Origin: Leifsonia shinshuensis
GTDB lineage: Bacteria > Actinomycetota > Actinomycetes > Actinomycetales > Microbacteriaceae
Direction: 5' to 3'
Length of the DNA stretch: 64,000 nucleotides
Assembly: GCF_014217625.1 (NCBI RefSeq)
Contig: NZ_CP043641.1
Coordinates: 2,852,001-2,916,000, forward strand
Below, piece after piece: positions 36,323-45,713 of this stretch (position 1 is its first letter; each line of letters opens with the position of its first letter). The notes below the pieces were generated by a model, which was not told the DNA's origin, searched no databases, and saw nothing but the letters and a program-made list of their open reading frames with translations. Position numbers and translations under genes: made by a program.

Positions 36323-37393
36323 ATGACGCTCGACTCCGGCGCTGCGGCGCGCACCGCGATGATCATCGGCGGCACCGGGCAGATCGGCTCCGCCGCGGCC
36401 CGCCGGCTCGCCGCCGACGGCTGGTCGGTGCTGGTCGCCCACCGCGGCCGGCACCACGGCGACACCGGCCTGGCCGACCAGGACGTCACCACCGTCCGGC
36501 TCGACCGCGACGACACGGACGCTCTGCTGGCGCTGGCCCGAGGTCACGACCTGGTCCTCGACACGGTCGCGTACGAGCCGAAGCACGCCGACCAGCTCGC
36601 CGCGCTCGCGGGGGAGGTCGGCTCCCTCGTCGTCATCTCCACCGGATCGGTCTACACCGGCCGGGAGGGCGGCTACCTGGACATCGTGACCGGCCCGGAC
36701 GACTTCCCCGACTACCCGCTCCCGCTTCGCGAGACGGACCCGACGGTCGACAACGCCGAGCGCACGTACTCGCCGCTGAAGGCTGCGATGGAACGCCGGC
36801 TGCTCGCGGTCGAGGGCCTGCCGGTGAGCATCCTCCGCCCTGGCGCGATCCACGGCCCGTTCAGCCCGGCGCTGCGGGAGTGGTACTTCATCAAGCGCGC
36901 GCTCGACGGCCGCCGAAGGGTGCTGCTCTCCGACGACGGCGCCAACCGGTTCAGCACGTCAGCAACCGTCAACATTGCGGAGCTGGTCGCCCTGTGCGCC
37001 GCGCACCCGGGGCAGCGCGTGCTCAACGCGGTGGACGAGGACAACGTGAGCGTCGCGGAGATCGCCCGCGCGGTCTACGCGGCCATGGACCGGGAGGTGG
37101 AGGTCGTGACCTTCCCCGGCGCACCGGTGGACGACGTGGGAGGCACCCCGTGGAGTGTGGCGCACCCGCTCCTGCTCAGCATGGCGGCGGCGACCGTGGA
37201 ACTCGGCTACCGCCAGCCGGCGCCGTACCGCGAGGCCGTGGCCGACGCGGTCGACTGGGCCGTTCGCGAGGTGCGCGCGGGCGAGCTTCGCGGGGAAGGG
37301 TGGGAGCAGGTGTTCCCGACGCTGGCGCAGCGCGCGGCGGCGGACCGGTGGTTCGACTACGAGGCGGAGGACGCGTTCCCGGCGGCGCGGTGA
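36323..37393 (+). CDS. NAD-dependent epimerase/dehydratase family protein
   Basis: 356-residue Rossmann protein of the extended SDR group. The MIIGGTGQIGSAAARRLA nucleotide loop starts at residue 13; STGSVYTG and a YSPLK version of the YxxxK catalytic pair are present. Substrate is not predictable. TACGGT six bases before ATG 36323 indicates a leaderless mRNA. The 3' end overlaps by 37 bases the end of the opposing small membrane gene. Confidence 0.85.
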   Translation: MTLDSGAAARTAMIIGGTGQIGSAAARRLAADGWSVLVAHRGRHHGDTGLADQDVTTVRLDRDDTDALLALARGHDLVLDTVAYEPKHADQLAALAGEVGSLVVISTGSVYTGREGGYLDIVTGPDDFPDYPLPLRETDPTVDNAERTYSPLKAAMERRLLAVEGLPVSILRPGAIHGPFSPALREWYFIKRALDGRRRVLLSDDGANRFSTSATVNIAELVALCAAHPGQRVLNAVDEDNVSVAEIARAVYAAMDREVEVVTFPGAPVDDVGGTPWSVAHPLLLSMAAATVELGYRQPAPYREAVADAVDWAVREVRAGELRGEGWEQVFPTLAQRAAADRWFDYEAEDAFPAAR

Positions 37394-37746
37394 GGGGACG
37401 CCGGGCGCGTGAGCGCGGCGGCGACGCCTCCGTAGAGGAACGCGAGCGGGGTCAGCAGGCCCCAGCCTCCGACGGAGGGGATGGTCTGCACGTTCGCGAG
37501 CGCCAGGACGAGCCACGCTGACGCACCGAGGGCGGAGAATCCGACTGCGATCCATACTCCCCGGCGGTCGGAGCGGCCGGCGCACGCGGCCGACACGACG
37601 GAGACGCTGCCGGTCACCGCAAGCACGAGCCCCGTCGGAGCCCATGAACTCGGAGTCCGGCCGCTCCACTGCGTGACCATGGTCTCCGGCAGCTCGTCAC
37701 GGAGGAGCAGCCAGGAGACCAGGATGCCGAGCCCCGGGAGCCACAC
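37357..37746 (-). CDS. Small membrane protein (DUF1648-like)
   Basis: 129 residues with about four hydrophobic segments. The N-terminal LLLRDELPETMVTQWSGRTPSSW resembles the 'PxxxxxHW' segment of DUF1648 proteins. GTG 37746 is the only start in its frame before a stop. Its end overlaps the epimerase end on the opposite strand, which lowers confidence, but the hydrophobic pattern is convincing. Confidence 0.6.
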   Translation of the reverse strand: MWLPGLGILVSWLLLRDELPETMVTQWSGRTPSSWAPTGLVLAVTGSVSVVSAACAGRSDRRGVWIAVGFSALGASAWLVLALANVQTIPSVGGWGLLTPLAFLYGGVAAALTRPASPHRAAGNASSAS

Positions 37747-37844
37747 GGCGATGACCTGGGCGGTGCTGCGGATCGTGCGCTCCCTCGAAATGGACGAACC
37801 GCAAGGCTAGCAGCGAATCCGGCGTGTCTTATTTCACGCCCGCC

Positions 37845-38825
37845 TCAGAACACGTACTCCAGCAGGTCCAGCCCCACCGTGCGCATCCCGTCGATCACCG
37901 ACAGTCGCGCCGGCAGCGCCGTGTCGTCGAAGTATGTCGACACCGCGTAGGTGACGCCCGCCCGCGGTCCGCGCAGCACGCCCACCTCGCTGCGCACGCC
38001 CGCGTCCGTGCCGGTCTTGTTGACCAGCAGGATGCCGTGCTCCGGGTGGCGGTGGGAGTGCGGGTCGAGGCCGAACGCGCTCGAGACCAACGAGAAGTCG
38101 CTGTTCAGGGACAGCCACGAGATCACCTGGCGGCTCGTCGCGGCGTCCACGACCTCCCCGCGGGCCAGCGCCGAGAACAGCCAGGTGAGCTCGTTCGCGC
38201 TGCCGACCGACAGCTGCGGGGCGTCGTCCGGGCCGCGGTGGTCGCGGACCAGGTCGAGGAGGGCGGTTCGGGTGAGGCCGAGGGACTCGGTGCGGGCGCT
38301 CACGGCCTCCAGGCCGACACGGCGCAGGAGGACGTTGGTGGCCAGGTTGTCGCTCGTCGCCCCCACCAGCGCGGCCAGGTCGGCGACGGGCAGTGCCGGG
38401 ACCTGCAGGTGCTGCCAGATGCCGGACTCGCCCGCGATGTCCTGCGGCGTGCGGTCGAGCTGGACCAGCGGGCTGAGCTGCCGCGAGTTCAGGCGCGCGG
38501 CGACCTCCACCAGCAGCAGGACCTTGCCGATGCTCGCCGTCGGCATCACGACGTGGTCGTCCACCGAGAAGAGCACCTCGCCGGTGGAGAGATCGGTCGC
38601 GCGCGCCGAGACCTGGACGCCCTGCACGGCCAGCCGGCCGAGCGCGTCGAAACCGCGGGTGAAGACTTCGGAGGCGGCGGGCGCGGACCCGCGGTGCCGG
38701 CCGCGTCGCGCACTGGCGTGCCGGCGGCGGTGGTCGGTCTCCGGGGTCTGGATCGTCACAGTCGGGCTGGGTCTTTCTTCCGAGTCGGGAGCATCGGTCG
38801 GTGCTGCGGTCCCCCCGGCCCGCAT
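37845..38825 (-). CDS. Class A beta-lactamase-like serine hydrolase
   Basis: 326-residue protein of the penicillin-recognising fold. Nucleophile motif SIGK (Ser98, Lys101), SDN (158-160) and KTG (270-272) are in family order and spacing. The general-base Glu166 motif (ExxLN) of true class A enzymes is not seen, and the 50-residue N terminus is hydrophilic and basic (HRRRHASARRGRHRG) without a signal peptide. It may be a non-lactamase hydrolase or a cytosolic enzyme; resistance should not be assumed. Confidence 0.8.
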   Translation of the reverse strand: MRAGGTAAPTDAPDSEERPSPTVTIQTPETDHRRRHASARRGRHRGSAPAASEVFTRGFDALGRLAVQGVQVSARATDLSTGEVLFSVDDHVVMPTASIGKVLLLVEVAARLNSRQLSPLVQLDRTPQDIAGESGIWQHLQVPALPVADLAALVGATSDNLATNVLLRRVGLEAVSARTESLGLTRTALLDLVRDHRGPDDAPQLSVGSANELTWLFSALARGEVVDAATSRQVISWLSLNSDFSLVSSAFGLDPHSHRHPEHGILLVNKTGTDAGVRSEVGVLRGPRAGVTYAVSTYFDDTALPARLSVIDGMRTVGLDLLEYVF

Positions 38826-38917
38826 CGCAGCAAGGGCGGGGCCCTCGACACGATAGGGACGATGTTACCCCGCTCGGGGGGTGGCGGGGCGATCCCTTTC
38901 GCGCAGTCCCCGGCGCG

Positions 38918-40873
38918 TCACCAGATGGTGACGCGCTCCTCGGGGGCCAGCCACAGCGCGTCACCGTCGGTGACCCCGAACGTGTCGTAGAACGCGTCGA
39001 TGTTGCGGACGATCTGGTTGCAGCGGAACTCGTTCGGCGAGTGCGGGTCGATCGCCAGCAGGCGGATGACCTCCGCGTCGCGGCCCTTCTGCTGCCACGC
39101 CTGCGCCCACGACAGGAAGAAGCGCTCCGCGCCGCTCAGGCCGTCGACCACGGGCGGCTCCTCGCCGCCGAGCGACAGCAGGTAGGCCTTCCACGCGATG
39201 CCGAGGCCGCCGAGGTCGCCGATGTTCTCGCCGATCGTGAGGGCGCCGTTGACGTGGTGGTCCGGCACCTGCGCGGGCGCGAGCGCGTCGTACTGGGCGA
39301 TCAGGCTGCCGGTTCGCTTCTCGAACGCGGCGCGGTCGGCGGCGGTCCACCAGTCGTCCAGCTTGCCGTCGCCGTCGAACTTGGAGCCCTGGTCGTCGAA
39401 GCCGTGGCCGATCTCGTGGCCGATCACCGCGCCGATCGCGCCGTAGTTGGCTGCGGCGTCGCGTCCCTCGTCGAAGAACGGGTACTGCAGGATGGCCGCG
39501 GGGAAGACGATCTCGTTGAAGCCGGGGTTGTAGTACGCGTTGATCGTCTGCGGGGTCATGAACCACTCGTCGCGGTCGATCGGCTTGCCGATCTTGTTCA
39601 GCTCGCGGTTGAACTCGAACAGCGCGGCGGCGCGGACGTTGCCGACCAGGTCGGTCGGGTCGATGACCAGTGCCGAGTAGTCGCGCCACTTGACCGGGTA
39701 GCCGATCTTCGGCGTGAACTTGCCGAGCTTGTCGAGCGCCCGGTCGCGGGTGTCCTCGCCCATCCACTCCAGCTTCTGGATGCTCTGCCGGTACGCCTCG
39801 ATCAGGTTGGCGACCAGCGCGTCCATCGCCTGCTTGGCCGAGGGCGGGAAGTGCCGCTCGACGTAGATGCGGCCGACGGCCTCCCCCATCACGCCCTCCA
39901 CGAGCGAGACGCCGCGCTTCCAGCGGGCGCGCATCTCCGGCGTGCCGGTGAGGGTGCGGCCGTAGAAGTCGAAGTTCGCGTCCACGAAGTCGCCGGTCAG
40001 GTACGGGGCGGAGTCGTGGATGATCTGCCACGCCAGCCAGTCCTTCCAGGACTCCAGCTTGTCCTCGGTGAGCAGGCCGGCGACGCCGGAGGTGAACGAC
40101 GGCTGGCGGAGGACGATCTCGGAGAGGGCGCCCTGCGGGGCGCCGAGGCCGGCGGCCCAGCTGTCGAGGCCCGCCGATCCGAACAGCGCCGTAGCGTCAG
40201 CCCACGAGAACAGGTTGTAGGTCTTCTCCGAGTCGCGCGAGGTCACGTTGTCCCAGTGCTGCGCCGCGATCTCCACCTCGAGGTCGTACACACGCTGGGC
40301 GCGCTCCGGCGCGTCCTGGAACCCGGCGAGCTCGAACATCCGCTGCACGTGCGCGGCGAAGGCCTCCCGGATCGGGGCGAACCGCTCCTCCCGGAAGTAC
40401 GACTCGTCCGGCAGCGAGATGCCGGCCTGCTCGGCGAACACGAGGTAGCGGCTGGGGTCGCCCGGGTCGTTGTCGACGAAGAGCTGGTAGATGCCGCCGA
40501 CGCCGTGCCGCTCCAGCTCGCCCAGGGTCTTCAGGAACTCGGGGATGCTCGCGACGTCGCTCGCGATGGCGAGCTGGGCCTCGATCGGCTTCACGCCGAG
40601 CGCGTCGACGCGGTCCTCGTCGAGGAAGCTCGTGTACAGGTCGCCGAACTTGCGCTCTTCGGTGCCCTCCTCCGCCGTCTGGGCGGCCTCGACGATCTCG
40701 CGGACCGCGGCCTCCGACTGCTCGGCGAGCTCCATGAAGGAACCCCAGCGGGCCTTGTCGGACGGGATCTCGGTGCGGGCGATCCACGTGCCGTTCACGT
40801 GCCGGAACAGGTCGTCCTGCGGGCGGATCGTGGGGTCGAGTTCGTCGGTGGCGATGCCGGAGGAGAGCGTCAT
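38918..40873 (-). CDS. M13 family zinc metallopeptidase (neprilysin-like)
   Basis: 651-residue endopeptidase acting on peptides. The zinc site HEIGH is at 486-490, with the third ligand in ENIGDLGG (Glu549, and Asp553 of the ExxxD motif); NAYYNPGFNEIVFPAAIL precedes it. No signal peptide is visible, as in other actinobacterial M13 proteins. The ATG at 40873 follows TAGGCT and seven bases (leaderless). Monocistronic by context. Confidence 0.94.
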   Translation of the reverse strand: MTLSSGIATDELDPTIRPQDDLFRHVNGTWIARTEIPSDKARWGSFMELAEQSEAAVREIVEAAQTAEEGTEERKFGDLYTSFLDEDRVDALGVKPIEAQLAIASDVASIPEFLKTLGELERHGVGGIYQLFVDNDPGDPSRYLVFAEQAGISLPDESYFREERFAPIREAFAAHVQRMFELAGFQDAPERAQRVYDLEVEIAAQHWDNVTSRDSEKTYNLFSWADATALFGSAGLDSWAAGLGAPQGALSEIVLRQPSFTSGVAGLLTEDKLESWKDWLAWQIIHDSAPYLTGDFVDANFDFYGRTLTGTPEMRARWKRGVSLVEGVMGEAVGRIYVERHFPPSAKQAMDALVANLIEAYRQSIQKLEWMGEDTRDRALDKLGKFTPKIGYPVKWRDYSALVIDPTDLVGNVRAAALFEFNRELNKIGKPIDRDEWFMTPQTINAYYNPGFNEIVFPAAILQYPFFDEGRDAAANYGAIGAVIGHEIGHGFDDQGSKFDGDGKLDDWWTAADRAAFEKRTGSLIAQYDALAPAQVPDHHVNGALTIGENIGDLGGLGIAWKAYLLSLGGEEPPVVDGLSGAERFFLSWAQAWQQKGRDAEVIRLLAIDPHSPNEFRCNQIVRNIDAFYDTFGVTDGDALWLAPEERVTIW

Positions 40874-40906
40874 GCGCCCCAGCCTACGGCGCTGGCGGCC
40901 CGCCTG

Positions 40907-41362
40907 TCAGGTGCGCGCGCCGCCGGTGACGCGCGGGCGTGCCTGAGGCCGGGCCGCCGGCTGCGCGGGCGTCGCGCGGCGTGGACGGAGGCACGCGTAC
41001 GAGTTGAGGAAGAGCGCGGCCAGGACGAGCTCGGCGAGGATCGAGACCGTGCCGGAGAGGCTGCCGTAGCCGGCGAGCGAGAAGCCGATGTTCACGACGG
41101 CGAGGAGCGCGTAGCCGGCGCCGAAGACCCCGGACAGGAGCGGCCGGTTGGTCATCCGCCACCACGGCCGGGCCGCGCGCACGGACTCCCCCGGCCCTCG
41201 GAACATCCGCGTCACCAGATACCAGCCGGCGACCTGCAGGACCGTCAGGACGATGGAGGCGACCTCTGAGTGGAGGGCGTCGAACAGCAGCGCGAGTGCC
41301 ACGTTGACCGCGAGCAGCACCGCGATCAGCCCCGCCTTCCTGGCCGGAGTGGTGAAACGCAT
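40907..41362 (-). CDS. Four-helix membrane protein, unknown
   Basis: 151-residue protein with four predicted transmembrane segments and a Pro/Arg/Ala-rich tail (QPAARPQARPRV). No family recognised. ATG 41362 has AGGGGGA about seven bases upstream and is preferred to an upstream ATG at 41395. Confidence 0.65.
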   Translation of the reverse strand: MRFTTPARKAGLIAVLLAVNVALALLFDALHSEVASIVLTVLQVAGWYLVTRMFRGPGESVRAARPWWRMTNRPLLSGVFGAGYALLAVVNIGFSLAGYGSLSGTVSILAELVLAALFLNSYACLRPRRATPAQPAARPQARPRVTGGART

Positions 41363-41435
41363 GTCGATCCCCCTGGTGAGTACGATCGCCAGCATTTCAG
41401 ATGTTCACGGGCGGACGGCGAGGCACGCCGGTCAG

Positions 41436-41909
41436 TCAGGCATCCCGGGACGAACGGATCTCTTCCCACTCGTTCAGCATGTCCGGCAGCCGGGCCTGCA
41501 TGAACCGGTAGAAGCCGGCCATGTCGCGCAGCCGCTCGGTCGCCGGGTCGTCCGGGTCGTCGACGGCGGCGAGCCCGGCGTCCGCCTGGTCGGCCAGGAC
41601 GCCGTAGATCGGGCTGTTGCGGACCATCAGCGCGTACCAGTCGGCCGGCATCTGGTAGAGGTCGCGCCTGCTGCCGTTCTGCGAGAGCCGGCGCACGATC
41701 CCGAGAGTCTGGAGATAGCGCACGGCTCCGGAGATCGCGGCCGCGCTCACGTCGAGGCGCTCGGCGAGCTGCGCCGCCGTCAGCCCGGCGGAGTCGGTGA
41801 CGGTGAGCGCCATCAGCACCCGGGCGGGCATCTTCGGGAACCCCGCGGCGGTCAGCACCGCCGCGGAGTGCTCCATCATCTCCGTCAGAGCCCGTTCGTC
41901 CCTGGCCAT
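41436..41909 (-). CDS. MarR/GbsR-type transcriptional regulator
   Basis: 157-residue winged-helix protein with helix-turn-helix LTAAQLAERLDVSAAAISGA near residues 43-62 and flanking dimer helices. It lies 8 bases after the ABC permease and so is probably the third gene of an exporter operon. A likely target is the inverted repeat over the operon promoter (44557-44574). Effector unknown. Confidence 0.85.
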   Translation of the reverse strand: MARDERALTEMMEHSAAVLTAAGFPKMPARVLMALTVTDSAGLTAAQLAERLDVSAAAISGAVRYLQTLGIVRRLSQNGSRRDLYQMPADWYALMVRNSPIYGVLADQADAGLAAVDDPDDPATERLRDMAGFYRFMQARLPDMLNEWEEIRSSRDA

Positions 41910-41917
41910 GCCCGTCC

Positions 41918-43615
41918 CTACCCGATCGCGAAGTCCCGGCGGCGGATGAGGGCCGCGGCGGCGGCGAGCGCGACCACCGCGATGCCGAACATCCAGTATC
42001 CACCGGTCCAGTCGACTTTCCCGACGACCACGGGGGCGTCGGCGAACGGGGAGAAGTGGCGCAGCCAGTCCGGGAGCTTGATGAGTGCGCCGAAGATGCC
42101 GATGAAGGCCCCGGCTCCGAGCGCGGCCCAGCCGACCGGGACGGTCCAGCTCGGCAGCACCACGAAGACCAGCGTCAGCACGCCGAGGTAGACGAGCGCC
42201 ACCGGGAACTGCGCGGCCGCCGCGGCGAATGCGTCGTTGAAGGTGGACGCCTTCTCGCCCGCCGCCGTCGCCGACAGGCCCGCGGCGAGCGCGGCCGCCA
42301 GCAGCACGAGCACGATCGCGATCAGGCCGACCAGCACGAAGTCGAGCAGCCAGCGCACCCGGGAGACCGGGGTCGCCATCATCACCTCGGCCGAGCCGCC
42401 GACCTCCTCCTGGCGCAGCCGGATCACGGCCTGCACCGCGCACGCCGCGGCGAGGACGCCGACGATCGACATGATCGCGGAGAGGAACAGCGCCGTCATC
42501 GGGCCCGAGCCCCCGGCGCCCAAGTGGGCGACCGCGTCCCGGATGTTGCCCAGGCTGGGGTCGTTCGAGATGGAGGAGCTGACCACGCTGCCGAGCGCGC
42601 CGGCCAGGACGCCGGTGGCGAGGCCGCCGATGGTCCAGCCGAGGATTGTCGGCCACTGCAGCCGCCACGCCAGCCCCAGCGGGCCGTTCAGCATCGGCAG
42701 TGCGTTCGCCCGGCCCGCACGCTCGGGGACGATCCCGGCGCCCGAGTCGCGCACTGCCTGGAGGCCGAACACCGCCGCGATGAGGACGGCCGCGAAGCCG
42801 AGCTGCAGGAGCAGCGGCGTCCAGTCGTTGCGCACGTACGGCGAGAACTGCTCGCCCCAGCCGATCGGGCTGAGCCAGGTGGGCCAGCCGGAGACCATCG
42901 TCGTGCCGGAGCTCGTCACGGTGCCGATCGCGTCGCCGATCCCGCGCAGCACCCAGGCGAGCACGACGACCGCGGAGGCGAAGCCGTTGGCCCCGCGCGA
43001 GGTGCTCATCACCTGGGCGAGCAGAAGGCCGACCGCCAGGAAGGCGACACCCGCGCCGCCCACCGCCGCGCCCGCGACGAGCGAGCCGTACGCCGGGAGG
43101 CCGGACGCCAGGAAGCCGAGCGCGGTGGCCAGCGCGAGCACGATGTTCGCGAGGACGCCGTGGATGACCGTCGCGACCGTCGGGGTGAGCCGTGCCGCGG
43201 GCGTGGAGCCGACGAGCTCCGCCCGGCCGGACTCCTCCTCCGCCCGGGAGTGCCGGACCGCGAGGAACGTGTTCATCAGGCCGGCGAGCAGCGCGAGGAA
43301 GGTGTAGATCTCGAAGAACGTCACCGCCGCCAAGCCGGTGCCCTGCGGGAGGCCGCGGAGGACGAGGACGGTCGGGTTCGCGATCGCCAGCTTGATGAGC
43401 TCCTCGCGCCCGGTCGCCGACCCGTACGTCGAGTCGATGCTCGCCGCCGAGAACAACGCCAGGAACGCGATGCAGAGGATCCAGATGAGGAGCTGCCAGC
43501 GGTCGCGGCGCAGGCGCTGCCGCAGCAGGACGCCGAGGGTCGCGACGCGTCCGCGTTCGGGGACGGCGGTGTGGCCGGCACGGGTGGCCGGGCGGTCGGT
43601 GGTCGTGGTGCTCAT
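41918..43615 (-). CDS. ABC exporter permease (antibiotic exporter type)
   Basis: 565-residue membrane protein with twelve predicted helices arranged as two six-helix halves, like actinobacterial exporters named for polyketide antibiotics. Segments such as [13 protein letters not shown] and [17 protein letters not shown] repeat the same 'ExLL/MxTPxxR' coupling motif in each half. ATG 43615 overlaps the ATPase stop as ATGA. Cargo unknown; drug or lipid export is likely. Confidence 0.88.
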   Translation of the reverse strand: MSTTTTDRPATRAGHTAVPERGRVATLGVLLRQRLRRDRWQLLIWILCIAFLALFSAASIDSTYGSATGREELIKLAIANPTVLVLRGLPQGTGLAAVTFFEIYTFLALLAGLMNTFLAVRHSRAEEESGRAELVGSTPAARLTPTVATVIHGVLANIVLALATALGFLASGLPAYGSLVAGAAVGGAGVAFLAVGLLLAQVMSTSRGANGFASAVVVLAWVLRGIGDAIGTVTSSGTTMVSGWPTWLSPIGWGEQFSPYVRNDWTPLLLQLGFAAVLIAAVFGLQAVRDSGAGIVPERAGRANALPMLNGPLGLAWRLQWPTILGWTIGGLATGVLAGALGSVVSSSISNDPSLGNIRDAVAHLGAGGSGPMTALFLSAIMSIVGVLAAACAVQAVIRLRQEEVGGSAEVMMATPVSRVRWLLDFVLVGLIAIVLVLLAAALAAGLSATAAGEKASTFNDAFAAAAAQFPVALVYLGVLTLVFVVLPSWTVPVGWAALGAGAFIGIFGALIKLPDWLRHFSPFADAPVVVGKVDWTGGYWMFGIAVVALAAAAALIRRRDFAIG

Positions 43616-44556
43616 CGCCCCTTCGCCTCCGCCTCCAGCTTGTCGACGCCGGCCAGCTCGTCGCCGTAGTGCCGGAGGAACAGCTCCTCCAGCGACGGCG
43701 GCGCGACGGTGAGGCTCTTCGCGTTCAGATCGGCGAGCGCCGCGAGCACGGGCGGGAGGCCGTCACTGTCGGCGGTGAACTTCACGCGGCCATTGTCGGT
43801 GCGCAGGTCGTGGGCGTCGGGGATGCGGGCGAGCTGCTCGTCCGTCATCCCGTCGGCGGCGAACGAGATCTCGGTGCGGGTGAGGTGGCGGAGCTCGTCC
43901 AGCGTGCCGGACTCCACCGTCTTGCCTTCGCGGATGATGCTGACCCGGTCGCAGAGCTGCTCGACCTCGGAGAGGATGTGGCTGGACAGCAGCACGGTGG
44001 CGCCGTCGCGGGAGATGCGGGCGATCTCGGCGTTGAAGGTGGCCTCCATCAGCGGGTCGAGCCCGCTCGTCGGCTCGTCGAGGATGTAGAGGTCGGCCGG
44101 GGTGGCGAAGGCGGCGACGAGCGCGACCTTCTGCCGGTTGCCCTTGGAGTAGGCGCGGCCCTTCTTGGTCGGGTCGAGCTGGAACACGTCGATCAACCGC
44201 TTCTTGCGCTCGGCGTAGGCCGCCTTGTCTGCGGTGCCGCCGCGCAGCCGGGCGAGGAGGTCGATGGCCTCGCCGCCGGACAGGTTCGGCCAGAGGCTGA
44301 CGTCGCCGGGGACGTAGGCGATGCGCCGGTGGAGGGTGACGGCGTCCCGCCAGGGGTCGCTGCCGAAGACGCGGGCGGTGCCGCCGTTGGAGCGCGCGAG
44401 GCCGAGCAGGATGCGGATCGTGGTCGACTTGCCCGCGCCGTTCGGCCCGAGGAATCCGTGCACTTCGCCTTCGGTGACGGTGAGGTCGAGCCCGTCGAGT
44501 GCACGGACCCTGCCGAATCGCTTCTCGAGGCCCGAGGCCTCAATCACTGTGGTCAT
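43612..44556 (-). CDS. ABC exporter ATP-binding protein
   Basis: 314-residue ATPase with Walker [10 protein letters not shown], Walker [14 protein letters not shown] and switch SSH. The signature region reads YSKGNRQKV in place of LSGGQ, usual for this exporter branch. A C-terminal 80-residue domain follows. The ATG at 44556 follows TAAACT and seven bases (leaderless), and the -10 lies within an inverted repeat that may be its operator. Confidence 0.92.
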   Translation of the reverse strand: MTTVIEASGLEKRFGRVRALDGLDLTVTEGEVHGFLGPNGAGKSTTIRILLGLARSNGGTARVFGSDPWRDAVTLHRRIAYVPGDVSLWPNLSGGEAIDLLARLRGGTADKAAYAERKKRLIDVFQLDPTKKGRAYSKGNRQKVALVAAFATPADLYILDEPTSGLDPLMEATFNAEIARISRDGATVLLSSHILSEVEQLCDRVSIIREGKTVESGTLDELRHLTRTEISFAADGMTDEQLARIPDAHDLRTDNGRVKFTADSDGLPPVLAALADLNAKSLTVAPPSLEELFLRHYGDELAGVDKLEAEAKGR

Positions 44557-44574
44557 GCGCGTGAGTTTACGCGC
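44557..44574. promoter_or_regulatory. Inverted repeat over ABC exporter promoter
   Basis: GCGCGT and ACGCGC flank a six-base centre, and the minus-strand -10 (TAAACT, 44569-44564) lies inside. The site directly abuts the ATG. A bound MarR-type dimer would block initiation. Confidence 0.5.
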
Positions 44575-44624
44575 GATTCAGTAATTTGTGAAAACTTCTA
44601 ACGGAATCCTTACGTGTCGCCGGC

Positions 44625-45560
44625 TCAGGTCGGGACGCACTGGAGGTCGTCGATGCCGGCGTACTGGTGGGTGGAGGCCGTGTCGGGCACCGTGTACGTG
44701 TACGGGACGCCCGCCTGCAGCGACACGGTGTCCGTGTGCTCGTCGATCGAGTCGCCGTCGACGGTGTCCGCGAACCCGACGATCACTTCGGCGCCGGGGC
44801 AGTCGCGCTGGGAGGTCAGCACGAAGGTCCAGCCCTGCTCGGGCTGGATCGTCACCCCGTCGATGACGTAGCTCTGGTCGGCCGCAGAGGGATCGGAGCT
44901 CGACGGGTCGGACGGGGCGGTGGGCGCCGCGGCCGATCCGTGCTGCGCGGCCGTGCCCGCGGTCCCGAGGCGGGTGTTGCCGGCCAGTGCGATGACGACG
45001 ACGAGGAGTGCGACGAGGACCAGGGCGGTGCTGCCGAGGGCGACGCCGATGATGGCGCCGTTGGAGAGGGGTTTGCGGGGAGGGAGGGGCGCGGCGGCGT
45101 AGCCGGGGTAGGGCGGTTGCGGAGGGTAGGTCGGCTGCTGAGGGTAGGACGGTTGCTGGAGGTAGGGCGTTTGCGGCGCGTAGGGCTGGGGGTACGGCTG
45201 CTGCGCGCCCGGCGCCGGCGGCACGAAACCACCCTGTGGTGCGGCGCCCTGCGGTGCGGCACCCTGTGGTGCGGCACCCTGCGGTGCGGCCGGCGACGGC
45301 ATCCCCGCACCCGGCTGCGGCCTGAGCCCGATCGGCGTCGTGGCGGCCTGCGGCATCCCTCCGCCCTGCGGCGCAGTGGTCTGCGGCGGCCGCCAGCGGA
45401 CTCCGGCGAGGAGTGCATCCCGCGCCCGAGCGAGCGCGTCGACCCCGGTGACGTCGCCGGGCGGGACGGTCGCGACCCGCGCGGCGTACGCCTCGTGGAT
45501 CTGGCCTTCGGTCGCGTTCTCGGGGAGTCCGAGCAGCCCGGCCGCCTCCGCGGGGGTCAC
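44625..45560 (-). CDS. Membrane-anchored protein with degenerate J-like N terminus and proline/glutamine repeats
   Basis: 311 residues. The first 55 (MTPAEAAGLLGLPENATEG) look like a degenerate DnaJ-type helix bundle without HPD. A low-complexity Pro/Gln/Tyr region with AAPQG tandem repeats follows, then one transmembrane helix near residue 180 and an external domain of about 115 residues with two cysteines (CPGAE, LQCVP). Function unknown. The GTG at 45560 overlaps the stop of a short upstream ORF (GTGA), so expression may be coupled to it. Confidence 0.75.
   Translation of the reverse strand: MTPAEAAGLLGLPENATEGQIHEAYAARVATVPPGDVTGVDALARARDALLAGVRWRPPQTTAPQGGGMPQAATTPIGLRPQPGAGMPSPAAPQGAAPQGAAPQGAAPQGGFVPPAPGAQQPYPQPYAPQTPYLQQPSYPQQPTYPPQPPYPGYAAAPLPPRKPLSNGAIIGVALGSTALVLVALLVVVIALAGNTRLGTAGTAAQHGSAAAPTAPSDPSSSDPSAADQSYVIDGVTIQPEQGWTFVLTSQRDCPGAEVIVGFADTVDGDSIDEHTDTVSLQAGVPYTYTVPDTASTHQYAGIDDLQCVPT
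45232..45291. repeat. Four 15-bp tandem repeats inside coding sequence
   Basis: Units of CCCTGYGGTGCGGCN at 45232, 45247, 45262 and 45277 encode AAPQG repeats on the minus strand. In-frame unit length allows copy-number change without frameshift. Confidence 0.85.
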
Positions 45561-45616
45561 GGGCGCACCGCTGCGACGCCGGTCCGGCGTGGGATCATGC
45601 GCTCTGGCTGCTGCAT
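45557..45616 (-). CDS. Candidate 19-codon leaderless leader ORF
   Basis: TACGAT (45628-45623), six bases, then ATG at 45616 predicts a leaderless start. It opens a 19-codon reading frame (MQQPERMIPRRTGVAAVRP) whose TGA (45559-45557) overlaps the GTG of the 311-residue gene as GTGA. It could be a leader peptide that couples translation to the main gene, or the true N terminus separated by a frameshift. Too short to judge by family. Confidence 0.5.
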   Translation of the reverse strand: MQQPERMIPRRTGVAAVRP

Positions 45617-45713
45617 GCGTTGATCGTAGCGGCCGGCCGCGACCCGGGACAGAGCCGACGCGGCGCCGATCCAGGGGCCACGATCCAGGGTCACCAGCGG
45701 GCCGGGAGGACCC

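Noticed and set aside
33284..36853. 1189-codon open frame on the minus strand opposite glyS, the MprF-like gene and the epimerase-like gene
   Set aside because: Arg/Pro/His-rich antisense shadow of high-GC genes on the plus strand, without family motifs. Similar shadows at 1910-4030 (+), 56692-58875 (+) and 58838-61618 (-) were left out for the same reason.
37845..38825. Antibiotic resistance beta-lactamase
   Set aside because: No Glu166 motif and no visible signal peptide; the fold alone does not show resistance.
45232..45291. CRISPR-like or non-coding tandem repeat
   Set aside because: Fifteen-base units without spacers that encode AAPQG repeats in frame.
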